A DNA stretch of 64,000 nt. Source: an uncultured Prevotella sp. GTDB lineage: Bacteria; Bacteroidota; Bacteroidia; Bacteroidales; Bacteroidaceae. The number at the start of each line of letters is the position of its first letter. The stretch's first letter is position 1. Below are positions 1-8,965 of the stretch, one piece after another. The position numbers and the translations under genes are program-made. The stretch is from the NCBI GenBank assembly GCA_900318395.1, contig ONKL01000002.1, positions 33,030-97,029 of the forward strand. Reading direction: 5' to 3'. A model generated the notes under the pieces. It did no database searches. It was not told the DNA's origin and saw only the letters and a list, made by a program, of their open reading frames with translations.

Positions 1-830
1 CAGGACAGACATGTAACAGGCTTTGGACCTATGTTACAAGTGTAGCTCAGTGTATAGCTGAGCATAAACGGATGGTGATTATCTTCTTCGATTGGACGAT
101 TGAGGACTTCCCCAATCTTCTTCATTGCCCTTTCATCTATTTTCCTCTATATCACAAATGGTATTTCGAGTGTGGTAATGGATGGAATAACTATAAAGGG
201 CTAACTTGGAAGATTACTCATAATAAGATATGGGACGGTATATTTAAGTTTTGCGGTTTTACTAAAGGTTGGCAAACGATGGATGACACGCGCTACCTTA
301 ATCAAACCCAAAAAGAATTAAGGTATATATTCCTGCCAAAAGCAGAGATTATAGAAAAGGCAAAAAAGCTAATCAGCATAATCCGTGAAAATTCAGATAT
401 CATTATTGGTGTACATATTCGTCATGGAGATTATAAAACATGGAGAAAAGGACGATATTACTATTCATTAGAAGAATTTCACCAAATTATGATTAGAATC
501 CAAAATTTATACAATAATAAACGAATCGCATTCTTCATTAGTAGCAATGCTGTTTTTACTTTAGATTCCTTCAAAGATTGTCAATGTTTCCGTTTTGAGA
601 AAGAATTATCAGGTGATATTCTCGATCTTTATACTCTTTCATTATGTGATAAAATCATTGGCCCATGGAGTACATATAGCCGATGGGCTTCATTTTTTGG
701 TAAAGTTCCTCTTTGCTTTATAAAAGAAAAAGACCAGCAATTCTCTGAAGATAGTTTTTCCATCGTTACAAGTTTCTATTCCTTTGCTAACGGGGAAAGT
801 ACAGAAGACTATTGGACAAAAGATATTTAG
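1..830 (+). CDS. Fucosyltransferase-like glycosyltransferase, 5' end outside window
   Basis: The frame is open from the first complete codon (base 3) to the TAG at the end, so the gene enters from the left; the ATG at 72 is internal. The upstream codons read GQTCNRLWTYVTSVAQC, which fits the nucleotide-sugar-binding start (G-x-x-x-N-[QR]-[LM]-[FW]) of GT11-type alpha-1,2-fucosyltransferases, and VHIRHGDYKTW matches the H-x-R-x-G-D-Y motif of the same fold. It probably adds fucose or a similar sugar to a surface polysaccharide in the cytoplasm. The next gene starts 3 nt downstream, so they are likely co-transcribed. The donor sugar and linkage cannot be read from the sequence. Confidence 0.75.
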   Translation, partial: GQTCNRLWTYVTSVAQCIAEHKRMVIIFFDWTIEDFPNLLHCPFIYFPLYHKWYFECGNGWNNYKGLTWKITHNKIWDGIFKFCGFTKGWQTMDDTRYLNQTQKELRYIFLPKAEIIEKAKKLISIIRENSDIIIGVHIRHGDYKTWRKGRYYYSLEEFHQIMIRIQNLYNNKRIAFFISSNAVFTLDSFKDCQCFRFEKELSGDILDLYTLSLCDKIIGPWSTYSRWASFFGKVPLCFIKEKDQQFSEDSFSIVTSFYSFANGESTEDYWTKDI

Positions 831-833
831 AAA

Positions 834-2009
834 ATGAAAATAGCGATATTGACTTCTGGTATTCTGCCAGTCCCTGCTGTACAAGGAGGAGCAGTGGAGA
901 ATCTAATAGATTTCTGTCTGGAATATAACGATATACACAAAATCCATGAAATAACAGTATATAGCCTATATCATCCTGCACTTAAAAATCATCCTGCACT
1001 TAAATCCAAAACAAATCACTATCACTATATTGATACAAGTAGTATTTTTGCTAAAGTTCTAAAATACATTTACCTCATTTTTAAAAGCAAAGATGAGTAT
1101 TACCATTATACAGTAGAATATTTCTTTGAAAGAGCCCTATATGATTTAAGGAAAAGGCACTATGATATAATCATTGTAGAGAATCGCCCAGGCTATATAC
1201 TTAAGCTGAAAAGAAAAACAAAGGCAAAAATTGTACTCCACCAAGAAAACGATTATTTGAACAATATGGTTCCACAGGGTCAATGCATATACGATGCTTT
1301 TGATCTCATTATAAACACTTCCTCATATATAACAAAGAGGGTCACCACAATTAATGCAAATGATTCAAAGTGTAAGACTGTTCTAAATGGAATAGACACA
1401 AAACGTTTTTATGATGCAAAGCCATTACCACGGCGTATTCTCGGACTGGAAGATAAAGACTTTGTTATTGTATATAGTGGCAGGCTCACTAAAGAGAAAG
1501 GTATTCTCGAACTGATCCTTGCAATTAAGCATCTTAATGTCCCTGATATAAAATTACTGATTATTGGAGCAGATTTTTATGGTTCAAATCAAAAAGACAC
1601 AAAATTCATACAATTATTAGTAAAAGAGTCTCTGGAAATAAAAAAACAAGTACTATTTACAGGATATATTGATTATCCAAAAATACCGTCTTATCTTAAA
1701 ATATCAGATATAGCAGTAGTGCCTTCCATGTGGGATGAGCCTTTTGGTCTAACTGTGGTCGAGGCAATGGCAGCAGGGCTTCCACTCATCACCACTCGAA
1801 GTGGCGGCATTCCTGAAATATGTGAAGGAGTGGCAACTATTGTTGAAAGAGACAATATTATAGAGAATCTTGCGAACGCTATTTTCGACCTATATCAGCA
1901 TCCAGGAAAACGTAAGCAAATGTCAGCTGCATCTCTCGAGCGTTCCAAGTTATTCGACAAAGAGACCTATGCTAAAAATTTCTATAAAGCCCTAGAAAAT
2001 GGATTTTAA
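834..2009 (+). CDS. GT4 family glycosyltransferase
   Basis: This 391-residue GT-B glycosyltransferase transfers a sugar from a nucleotide donor during polysaccharide assembly on the cytoplasmic face. The N-terminal domain has the GGAVENL loop near residue 20. The C-terminal GT4 domain begins near VYSGRLTKEKG (about 212) and contains EPFGLTVVEAMAAGLP, the E-x7-E donor-binding motif, near residue 302. Its ATG is 3 nt after the previous stop and its end overlaps the next gene by 11 nt if that gene starts at 1999. Substrate unknown. Base composition is AT-rich like the rest of the locus. Confidence 0.85.
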   Translation: MKIAILTSGILPVPAVQGGAVENLIDFCLEYNDIHKIHEITVYSLYHPALKNHPALKSKTNHYHYIDTSSIFAKVLKYIYLIFKSKDEYYHYTVEYFFERALYDLRKRHYDIIIVENRPGYILKLKRKTKAKIVLHQENDYLNNMVPQGQCIYDAFDLIINTSSYITKRVTTINANDSKCKTVLNGIDTKRFYDAKPLPRRILGLEDKDFVIVYSGRLTKEKGILELILAIKHLNVPDIKLLIIGADFYGSNQKDTKFIQLLVKESLEIKKQVLFTGYIDYPKIPSYLKISDIAVVPSMWDEPFGLTVVEAMAAGLPLITTRSGGIPEICEGVATIVERDNIIENLANAIFDLYQHPGKRKQMSAASLERSKLFDKETYAKNFYKALENGF

Positions 2010-3057
2010 TATGAAATATCCTTTTAGATTATCTCATGCTATCACATGGCTACGCTTTCCACTGATATTCTTTATCATTATGCTGCATTGCTATTCTGTG
2101 CAGAAATTGGAGGGTAGCCATGAAAACTATTTCAAAGTACTCTATCCATTTTCACTGTGGTTAGGAGAAACGGGAGTCCCTGGATTCTTCGTTATTTCTG
2201 GTTTCCTATTCTTTTTGAGCAAGAAAGCCTATTCACAGAAGATTAAAGCAAGAGTTCACACTTTATTGGTACCATATATTCTATGGAACTTGTTCATGTT
2301 AGCCCTATATGGTATCGCCTATGCTATCGGCTATCCTCAAAATATTAATGGTAGAAGTCTGGCAGGCTTCCAATTTACAGACTATCTGCGACTCTTTTGG
2401 GATAGGGGTTCCTATGATAATGGCAATTTTGTTCCTATATTATGCCCATTATGGTATATCCGTAACCTGCTTATCATGTCGTTACTTTCACCACTTATAT
2501 ATTATATAATAAGGTACGCGCGAGAGCTATTCCTTGTTGCAATAACAGTTTGGTGGTTGACTACATATCACAATGCGTTTATTCCACAGACTATCCTATT
2601 TTTCAGCCTTGGTGCATACTTTTCAATCTTTGATATCAATCCGTTGAGAATTGTTTCTGAGAATAAAGCTATAATAATAGTTCTGTTTGGCATCTTCGCC
2701 GTTGGAGATATATTTTCACATACAGTGATGGGAACTCCTATTAATCTTCAGCTTCATCGCATTTCTTTAATCTTAAACATTCCTGTGTTGCTATTATTGG
2801 CAGATTGGTGTGTAAGACATAACTATACCAGCGAAGTACTACCTAATTCTGCATTCATCGTGTTCTGCGTTCACTATCCTATCGTAGTACTCCTACGCAG
2901 GATCTGCATATCAAAAGTCAGCGATTCCTCTGATTTTATTCATATCCTACTCTATTTCGCGTGTGTCATCGTTGCGACATTATTGAGTATCGGATTCTAT
3001 TGTTTTCTAGAAAGATTCTTCCCAAAAGTCAAAAACATCTTATCTGGTAACCGATGA
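1999..3057 (+). CDS. Membrane O-acyltransferase (acyltransferase 3 family)
   Basis: This 352-residue polytopic membrane protein belongs to the acyltransferase 3 family, which moves acetyl or other acyl groups onto extracytoplasmic sugars. The signature R-x10-H appears in LRFPLIFFIIMLHCY near residues 18-30, followed by VPGFFVISGFLFF; about ten hydrophobic segments follow. The ATG at 1999 overlaps the upstream gene; the ATG at 2011 is an equally possible start. It has no extracytoplasmic catalytic domain of its own, but the next gene (4-nt overlap, ATGA) is an SGNH hydrolase, so the two probably form a split version of the fused enzyme at 3799-5571. Confidence 0.85.
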   Translation: MDFNMKYPFRLSHAITWLRFPLIFFIIMLHCYSVQKLEGSHENYFKVLYPFSLWLGETGVPGFFVISGFLFFLSKKAYSQKIKARVHTLLVPYILWNLFMLALYGIAYAIGYPQNINGRSLAGFQFTDYLRLFWDRGSYDNGNFVPILCPLWYIRNLLIMSLLSPLIYYIIRYARELFLVAITVWWLTTYHNAFIPQTILFFSLGAYFSIFDINPLRIVSENKAIIIVLFGIFAVGDIFSHTVMGTPINLQLHRISLILNIPVLLLLADWCVRHNYTSEVLPNSAFIVFCVHYPIVVLLRRICISKVSDSSDFIHILLYFACVIVATLLSIGFYCFLERFFPKVKNILSGNR

Positions 3058-3884
3058 AAAAAAAGTCACAATACACATATTTATTCATAACTGTATGCAT
3101 CCTCATTGTACTGGCATATAGTTTTTGTCACTACTATGCCCCACCAAAACTCAGGCAGCCTTATCAAATAAATGTAGCTCCTGATGATACACTAAGGATT
3201 GCATTTATTGGAGATAGTTGGGCGTTTCTGCATAAAGGCCATAAGTGTATGATTCCTCAAATACTACAGGATTCGCTTCACCGACATGTTAAAGTTCATT
3301 CATATGGCTTATGTGGGTACACAAGTAAGGAAATTTATGAAGAGATGTTCAATAATAATGATTTAAGGGCTTTCATGTGCAAAAGAAGATATGACTATAT
3401 TATTATATCTGCAGGAATCAATGATGTTAACAAAAAGACCAGTAAGAAGTATTATAAAGATAGTATGGAAGGAATTATAGGGTTCCTCCTCTCAAATAAT
3501 ATTCATCCCATCATTCTTGAAATTCCTGATTTTGACGTCTACAAAATATATCGATGGTGGAGAACAGACAAGAAACTCCTTCGTATTGTTTCCATGAGAA
3601 TCAATAATGTACCAATAGATTGCAAACAGATATTCCGAGATACTCTCGACAGCCTCTTATCAGAAAAAGGGGATTGGAATAAAATCAGTATTATAAAATA
3701 CAAATCATGGAACAATGATTACTCAAGAGATTTAAAACAGTTATACTTAGATGATGGATTACATTTAAATAAATACGGTTATGCTATCCTTGACAGTGTT
3801 ATAGCCAAGGAAATCCTAAAGCAGATAGCAACTGAACATAATACTGAGTCCCCTCTGGAGTCAGATGCAGACCATCATAGGTAA
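3054..3884 (+). CDS. Membrane-anchored SGNH/GDSL hydrolase
   Basis: 276 residues. An N-terminal membrane segment (about 7-24) puts the catalytic domain outside the membrane. The SGNH blocks are visible: FIGDSWAF near residue 53 (nucleophile Ser), SAGINDV near 120 (oxyanion Asn) and DDGLHLNKYGY near 232 (catalytic Asp/His). Such proteins act as O-acetylesterases or acetyltransferase partners on polysaccharides. It starts inside the stop of the acyltransferase 3 gene, which suggests a two-protein O-acylation unit. Its last 86 nt overlap, on the opposite strand, the end of a convergent gene. The final 20 or so residues have no family resemblance and may just be read through that overlap. Confidence 0.8.
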   Translation: MKKKSQYTYLFITVCILIVLAYSFCHYYAPPKLRQPYQINVAPDDTLRIAFIGDSWAFLHKGHKCMIPQILQDSLHRHVKVHSYGLCGYTSKEIYEEMFNNNDLRAFMCKRRYDYIIISAGINDVNKKTSKKYYKDSMEGIIGFLLSNNIHPIILEIPDFDVYKIYRWWRTDKKLLRIVSMRINNVPIDCKQIFRDTLDSLLSEKGDWNKISIIKYKSWNNDYSRDLKQLYLDDGLHLNKYGYAILDSVIAKEILKQIATEHNTESPLESDADHHR

Positions 3885-5571
3885 TGAAATGATGATCAGG
3901 AGTAAAGACTAGGACGGTGCTATCTGATTGTAATGTCAGAGTGAGCAAATCGACATATTTATCCTGCCACTCGGCTTTGAGCATGCGATTGACGGTGTGG
4001 AAATCTTCACGGATGGTTGTTCGCTGAGCGAAATAATCTGGGCGATGGCGATTCTTGTAGAAGATACCATTGTTGGTACCATGATTCTTGGTGCCAATAC
4101 CCCAGATATCAGAGCCGTCTTTCAGGTTTTGCCAAACTTCTGAGGGCACATCGTGTTTCCAACCGAAAAAATAGATACGATCGCATTGACGGATGCGACT
4201 TATTGGGCAATCTACGAAAGCATAGTGATAGGAGAGTTGGATGCTATCTCGCATAGAAGATTCAAGCAAGATATTCGCAAAATCTCTGGCAAAACTGTTG
4301 CCAATAATCAGAATTTTCTTCTTTGGCACATCAGACGAGAACTCACAATCATATTGATAGATACGATCCGTATAACGCTCAAATGCAGTTGGATCTGCGG
4401 AACCTTCATAAATATCGAGTTCCGGAACATCTCTTACCACCCCACCCCGTTGGTAGGTCCATAAAACGAAGGCATTTACAACTAGGAAAACGATAACCAA
4501 AAAGGTTCTTGAGATATTGCTAATGGCAAGTCTACGCTCTATAATACAATAGGTGAAAGCAGACAATAACAAGGTAACAATCACCAAGACAATCAATACT
4601 GGTAACGACAAATCATCAGCAAAGAAATAGCGATAAAATGCGAAAAGCGGCTGGTGCCATAAAAAGATACTAAGACTCATTCGGCCTAATGGAGCAAGCA
4701 ACCTTGAATGCTGGACCGCAAGTGAAATTTTACCTTCTTGGCGTGACATATAAAGATAGCCTGCAACAAATAATACAGTCAACAACAGCAATACTTCTCT
4801 TGGCAAGAAACTCTCGCGAATTGTATTGGTACCACCTACCAGATTATAGGGCATTGCACGTTCACCAATGGTAAATGCGCCAAAGAAAATCATCAGAAGC
4901 AAACAACATAGAGGCAGATAGCTCATATTCGAATCCCCTTTTCGGGAATGAATAGCAACAAGTCCGCCAACAGCAATCTCAAAGAAGCGATAAGGCAGCT
5001 GATAATACTTGTCGCCAATCGTATCAATAGGTAGTAGATAAAGCAGAAGTGACAATAACGTCAGTATCACAAGTGCCGACTTCATGCGACTTCGCATCAG
5101 TAGCATCAGCAAGGGGAATACCATATAAAACTGCATCAATACTCCTAGAAACCATGTGTGCATCAGCACTTTATGATAGATGGCAGCCCAGTAGTTCTGA
5201 GTCGTCATAGCCTGAAGGATATTGTTCCCGAAGACTGACGATGCGACAGCCTCTTCACTCAAAAAACGGAAGTCATTTGGCAGCATCCCCCAATATCCGA
5301 TAGCCAGCGACAGCCCACATATCAATAGTACTAGTGGCAACAGCCTGAATATCTTCTTTTCCAAAAAGGGAAAATAACGGAAACGCTTTTCCTCAATTTG
5401 CCTTATCACCTGAGGTACTACGAAATAGCCGTTGAGCACAAGGAATACATCTACCCCAAGGTAGCCACTCTTGCACCAACCTGCATGATAAAGCACAACA
5501 GCCACAATAGCCAGGCCTTTCACTACATCAAGGTCATAACGGTAATTCATCAATACGCCGTTGCCAACCAT
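3799..5571 (-). CDS. OafA-like acyltransferase 3 / SGNH fusion
   Basis: 590 residues. Residues 1 to about 360 form the polytopic acyltransferase 3 domain, with K-x10-H in VKGLAIVAVVLYH and the YLGVDVFLVLNGYF block. Residues from about 415 to the end form an SGNH domain: ILIIGNSFARDF (nucleophile Ser near 425) and a C-terminal DGLHLTPEG block near 567. This is the architecture of OafA-type O-antigen acetyltransferases, so O-acetylation of a surface glycan is the likely role. The start may be the ATG at 5571 or the one at 5550, which is closer to the conserved YRYD start. It is transcribed towards 3054-3884 and overlaps it by 86 nt. Confidence 0.85.
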   Translation of the reverse strand: MVGNGVLMNYRYDLDVVKGLAIVAVVLYHAGWCKSGYLGVDVFLVLNGYFVVPQVIRQIEEKRFRYFPFLEKKIFRLLPLVLLICGLSLAIGYWGMLPNDFRFLSEEAVASSVFGNNILQAMTTQNYWAAIYHKVLMHTWFLGVLMQFYMVFPLLMLLMRSRMKSALVILTLLSLLLYLLPIDTIGDKYYQLPYRFFEIAVGGLVAIHSRKGDSNMSYLPLCCLLLMIFFGAFTIGERAMPYNLVGGTNTIRESFLPREVLLLLTVLFVAGYLYMSRQEGKISLAVQHSRLLAPLGRMSLSIFLWHQPLFAFYRYFFADDLSLPVLIVLVIVTLLLSAFTYCIIERRLAISNISRTFLVIVFLVVNAFVLWTYQRGGVVRDVPELDIYEGSADPTAFERYTDRIYQYDCEFSSDVPKKKILIIGNSFARDFANILLESSMRDSIQLSYHYAFVDCPISRIRQCDRIYFFGWKHDVPSEVWQNLKDGSDIWGIGTKNHGTNNGIFYKNRHRPDYFAQRTTIREDFHTVNRMLKAEWQDKYVDLLTLTLQSDSTVLVFTPDHHFITYDGLHLTPEGTQYYVQLLSALGFPWL

Positions 5572-5755
5572 TCCGACAAAAAGAAATCATAGACTCGATA
5601 TCCAAACACATACTTTATTGCAAATATAATGTTTTCAATCGTAATATTATGAACACATGCATTGAATTTGGGAAAAATTAACTATTCTACAAATAAAAAG
5701 CCACAAAGAAACGTACAATAATGTTTCTTGCGAAAATAAATGATTTTCGTGAATT

Positions 5756-5840
5756 TGCTGCCACTGCTGCCACAGATAATGATAATGTTTTGATATCCAT
5801 TTGATTACCTTGTGTTATCAATGTGGCAGCAATGGCAGCA
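5756..5840. repeat. Palindromic repeat element, copy 1
   Basis: TGCTGCCACTGCTGCCACA at 5756-5774 faces TGTGGCAGCAATGGCAGCA at 5822-5840, an inverted repeat of 19 bp with one mismatch around a 47-nt AT-rich centre. Each arm is itself a direct double of TGCTGCCAC. It resembles a REP/BIME-like element; no coding capacity. Confidence 0.7.
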
Positions 5841-6116
5841 ATTATATTAATCGAATATTCGTTTTATTATGATGAAAACATCGTTTTATGCCCTAGAAAA
5901 CAGTGTTTTCAGAGATTAAAAATGGTTCCATATTTAAGTAGATTTAGTGGCTTTGCAAGCGCAATTTTTGGTCATTTCTGAATGAAATCGGTGTTTTTGA
6001 TAGTCTTTATGGAGTGCAGAACAAGTGCTTTTTCTTCTGAAATAAGTGGCATTTATTTGATAATAAGCACTGTTTGTTTTGAGAAAAAGAGGCATTTTTC
6101 GCTAATTTACACTATT

Positions 6117-6199
6117 TGCTGCCACTGCTACCACATACTGCCACAAAACAACTTACTTATTATTAGCATGTTATACAATCTGTGGCAGCAGTGGCAGCA
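6117..6199. repeat. Palindromic repeat element, copy 2
   Basis: TGCTGCCACTGCTACCACA at 6117-6135 faces TGTGGCAGCAGTGGCAGCA at 6181-6199, the same arms as copy 1 with a 45-nt centre that contains one extra ACTGCCACA half-unit. The centres of the two copies differ while the arms are conserved. Confidence 0.7.
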
Positions 6200-6229
6200 A
6201 TTTTAGCAAAATTAAAATTCTGAAACGCT

Positions 6230-6924
6230 TTACTGATACACCCTCACGTAATCAATGTAATATCTCAGTGGGAACTGGCTGTCATCGGGCTCGCCGCCGT
6301 TGGAGCCGATAGCGAGATTCAATAGGAGATAATGCTTGAAACCTACGACATCGTTGGCTAAGGGATTCTCTCGATTACCATCATACCCTTCGTTGAAGGT
6401 CTTTGAGAGGTCGATTTCGTTCAGCAGTTCATCATCGAGGTAGATGCGGATGAACTCCTTGTCCCAGTCCAGGCGACCCCCAGCAGGCATTGGCGAGAAT
6501 CGACGGCTGACCGTCCTTGATATAATACTCCATGATGTCGATCTCGCCATTATTCGGCCACTCCCACTTGTTGCCCAGCAGCCAGATGGCAGGCCAGGCA
6601 CCTGAAGGTCTTTAAGCAGCTCGACGTGTAGCGGATAAACTCACGATTCTTGCGCCAATCGCTGCTGCCCGCCTCATAATGGGGATTGATGAAGAAACCT
6701 TTCTTCGCCTCAATCACCAGACAGCCGTCTTTCACCTTGGCATTCTGCGACTGATACCACTGCAACTCTTCATTGCGCACGAAACCAGATTCGTAACTCC
6801 ACTCCGTCGAAGGCTCGCCCTCAACATCAAACTCATCACTCCACACCAGCTGGTATTCCTTTTCTTGTGCTTGAATCAACAGTGGAGATACAAGTAAACA
6901 AATACCTACAAACAACTTCTTCAT
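6230..6924 (-). pseudogene. GH16 beta-glucanase, broken by internal deletions
   Basis: The first frame (6550-6924) starts with a signal peptide (KKLFVGICLLVSPLLIQAQ) and the GH16 opening YQLVWSDEFD, and ends after REFIRYTSS. Another frame then encodes WPAIWLLGNKW and the catalytic motif GEIDIMEYY (around 6525-6545). A further frame shift leads to LDWDKEFIRIYLDDELLN and the usual C-terminal YYIDYVRVYQ. About 20 residues before WPAIW and about 35 residues after the catalytic motif are missing relative to a normal GH16 (laminarinase-like) enzyme. All catalytic residues are present in the DNA but no single frame joins them. It would have been a secreted beta-glucan hydrolase. Assembly error is a possible alternative. 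Confidence 0.75.
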
Positions 6925-6989
6925 ATCATTTTTTCTGCAAAAATAGGAAATAAAATCAATAAATCAATCACAATTCATCGTTTTTTCAC

Positions 6990-6997
6990 TATCTTTG
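6990..6997 (+). promoter_or_regulatory. -7 box for the UbiA-type gene
   Basis: TATCTTTG matches the Bacteroidota -7 consensus TAnnTTTG exactly. It ends only 4 nt before the ATG at 7002, so the predicted transcript begins about one base upstream of the start codon. Confidence 0.6.
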
Positions 6998-7001
6998 CAA
7001 C

Positions 7002-7880
7002 ATGTTTCATTACATTCAATTGCTACGCCCGCTGCAGTGGCTCAAAAATATGTTCGTCTTTGCGCCCATCTTCTTCAGCAACAATCTGTTGAAGCCCGAC
7101 TACTTTTGGCCCACGCTTGTAGTGTTCGCATCATTCTGCCTGATTTCGAGTTCCATCTATTGTTTCAACGATCTGAGGGATGTCGAGGCAGATCGTCAAC
7201 ATCCCAAGAAATGCCATCGCCCGATTGCATCCGGAAAGGTCTCCATCAGAAGCGGTTACGTGATGATGGTGATTTGCATGATTGGCTCCTTCGCACTGAT
7301 CCCTTTGGCGATGAGTCCCAATACACCTTATTTATTTATAATAGTGGCGGCTTACTGGCTGATGAATATCGGCTACTGCATCCGTCTGAAGCAGATTGCC
7401 ATCCTCGACGTGTCGATTATTGCCGTCGGATTCGTGATGCGCGTGTTGGCAGGAGGTGTCACTACAGGCATCTGGATTTCCCATTGGCTGGTGATGATGA
7501 CCTTCCTCGTTGCCCTCTTCCTGGCCTTCACCAAGCGTAATGACGATTATCGCATCTACGAACAGACTGGCACCAAACCACGCGTCTCAATCACGGGCTA
7601 CAACAAGACCTTCATCAACGAGGCCACAGCCATCATCGCCTCAGTCACCTTGGTTTGCTACATCATGTACACCATGTCGCCAGAGGTAATTGAGCGCATG
7701 GGCACCCGTTATGTCTACCTCACCAGCGGATGGGTACTTGCCGGCCTCTTGCGCTATCTCCAGAACATGATCGTCTTCGGCCTCAGCGGCTCCCCCACGA
7801 AGAGCCTTGTCAAAGACCACTTCATCCAACTCTGCATCGCAGGCTGGATTGCCTCGTTCTTTGTGATTATCTATTTGTAG
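7002..7880 (+). CDS. UbiA family decaprenyl-phosphate phosphoribosyltransferase-like protein
   Basis: 292-residue membrane prenyltransferase of the UbiA superfamily with about nine membrane segments. The prenyl-diphosphate/Mg site NDLRDVEADRQHPKKCHRP (about residues 56-74) and LLRPLQWLKNMFVFAP at the start match the branch that transfers phosphoribose to a polyprenyl phosphate (Rv3806c type). The expected product is a lipid-linked ribose/arabinose precursor for cell-surface glycans. The sequence RIYEQTGTKPRVSITGYN gives the second conserved loop. The start at 7002 is needed to keep the conserved N-terminal LLRP motif. It ends convergent with, and overlaps by 10 nt, the acyltransferase at 7871-8884. 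Confidence 0.8.
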   Translation: MFHYIQLLRPLQWLKNMFVFAPIFFSNNLLKPDYFWPTLVVFASFCLISSSIYCFNDLRDVEADRQHPKKCHRPIASGKVSIRSGYVMMVICMIGSFALIPLAMSPNTPYLFIIVAAYWLMNIGYCIRLKQIAILDVSIIAVGFVMRVLAGGVTTGIWISHWLVMMTFLVALFLAFTKRNDDYRIYEQTGTKPRVSITGYNKTFINEATAIIASVTLVCYIMYTMSPEVIERMGTRYVYLTSGWVLAGLLRYLQNMIVFGLSGSPTKSLVKDHFIQLCIAGWIASFFVIIYL

Positions 7881-8884
7881 TTTTCATATTTTACCCCAAA
7901 GAGGTAATGCCCCAGGAAGGGACTGAGACGAATGAGGTAACTTGCGAGCAAGGTTATGGCCAAGACAACCAGTGCAATACCAATGATAACGACGAATTCT
8001 ATGAATTGACTATCCAAAGCCTTTAAGCGATCAGCATACGATATCAGGAAACGGGGCAGGAAGAAATAGTGCAACAGATAGATATCCAACGTTCGAGTGC
8101 CAACATATTGTAAGGGTTGCGACAGATGACGCTTCTTCAACCACGAGTCAGAAAGTCGGAAGCACGTAAACACCATCCACATCCCCATGATGCCCCCTAC
8201 AAAGAATCTGAACATCTCAAACCCCAATTGATCTCGATGAGCTGTAGACGCAATCAGGAAAAAGGTAATGGCAATCACCAACAGAACCCAGGGCTTATTC
8301 GTCCATCGGATAAAAGTATCGAAATTGCGGCGCATCCAGGTTCCTATATAGAAAAAGAGGAAGAATCGCCACAACGTAACACTCATAAATCCCATCACAT
8401 CGACTACATATTTCTGAGCGCCAGTAGCCGAAAGATGAATAGAATTATAAAATCTGGCACAGCAAAAAGCCGTCAAAGCAATAGCCAAAGCCACCAAAGG
8501 TTGCCATAGTTTACCGATACGAGCAATCAGCAAATAAAGAATAAAAAATTCGAATAGCACAAAGGTAAACCAGTAGCCTCCCTTCAGCGTACCTAACTGA
8601 TGGAAAAACTCTGGAGGAGGCGCTAAGAGCAAAAGAAAGATGAAGGTTGGCAATAGTTGAACCATCGCTTTGTGACGAACCACCTCCTTAAACGGTCGTT
8701 TGGAAACAGGTTCAAACAACCAGCCGCTAATCATGAAGAAGCACGGCAGACGAAACAGATAAAACATGCGATTATATCCCATCAGCGGCCCTTCCATACA
8801 GAAATAGCAGACATGCGCATACACCACGAGAATCATCGTAAATCCCCGCATCGCATCGATGTATTCTATCCTTTGCTTCGCCAT
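7871..8884 (-). CDS. Acyltransferase 3 family membrane protein
   Basis: About 337 residues, polytopic. The family signature lies in IEYIDAMRGFTMILVVYAH (R-x10-H). An upstream in-frame ATG at 8923 exists, but a -7 box (TACCTTTG, minus strand, 8893-8900) lies between it and 8884, so translation from 8884 (MAKQRIEYID) is preferred. Probably an O-acyltransferase of the surface glycan or another secreted acceptor. No SGNH domain is attached. Convergent with the UbiA-type gene and divergent from another acyltransferase 3 gene at 8966. Confidence 0.8.
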   Translation of the reverse strand: MAKQRIEYIDAMRGFTMILVVYAHVCYFCMEGPLMGYNRMFYLFRLPCFFMISGWLFEPVSKRPFKEVVRHKAMVQLLPTFIFLLLLAPPPEFFHQLGTLKGGYWFTFVLFEFFILYLLIARIGKLWQPLVALAIALTAFCCARFYNSIHLSATGAQKYVVDVMGFMSVTLWRFFLFFYIGTWMRRNFDTFIRWTNKPWVLLVIAITFFLIASTAHRDQLGFEMFRFFVGGIMGMWMVFTCFRLSDSWLKKRHLSQPLQYVGTRTLDIYLLHYFFLPRFLISYADRLKALDSQFIEFVVIIGIALVVLAITLLASYLIRLSPFLGHYLFGVKYENYK

Positions 8885-8892
8885 AACCTCTG

Positions 8893-8900
8893 CAAAGGTA
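8893..8900 (-). promoter_or_regulatory. -7 box for the minus-strand acyltransferase
   Basis: TACCTTTG on the minus strand, 8 nt upstream of the ATG at 8884. It excludes the longer reading frame that begins at 8923. Confidence 0.6.
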
Positions 8901-8953
8901 CGAATAAGAACGTAAAAAGCCAAAGATTATTTGGTTTTTCGCCCACTTATGAT

Positions 8954-8961
8954 TATCTTTG
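8954..8961 (+). promoter_or_regulatory. -7 box for the plus-strand acyltransferase
   Basis: TATCTTTG, 4 nt before the ATG at 8966. The geometry again predicts an almost leaderless transcript and rules out the long upstream extension of the frame to 8657. Confidence 0.6.
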
Positions 8962-8965
8962 CGGC

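Larger units (their letters stand above)
5572..6229. other. 658-bp intergenic region with inverted repeats
   Basis: AT-rich stretch with no convincing gene. A 74-codon open frame at 5982-6206 has no family resemblance, no clear start context and runs through one of the repeats. The region carries two related palindromic elements (5756-5840 and 6117-6199) listed separately. No phage or transposase remnants were recognised. Confidence 0.6.

Noticed and set aside
5982-6206. 74-codon plus-strand open frame in the spacer
   Set aside because: Low-complexity hydrophobic sequence with no family resemblance, running through an inverted repeat.
8657-8965. N-terminal extension of the 8966 acyltransferase
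   Set aside because: Antisense to the neighbouring gene and upstream of the -7 box at 8954-8961.
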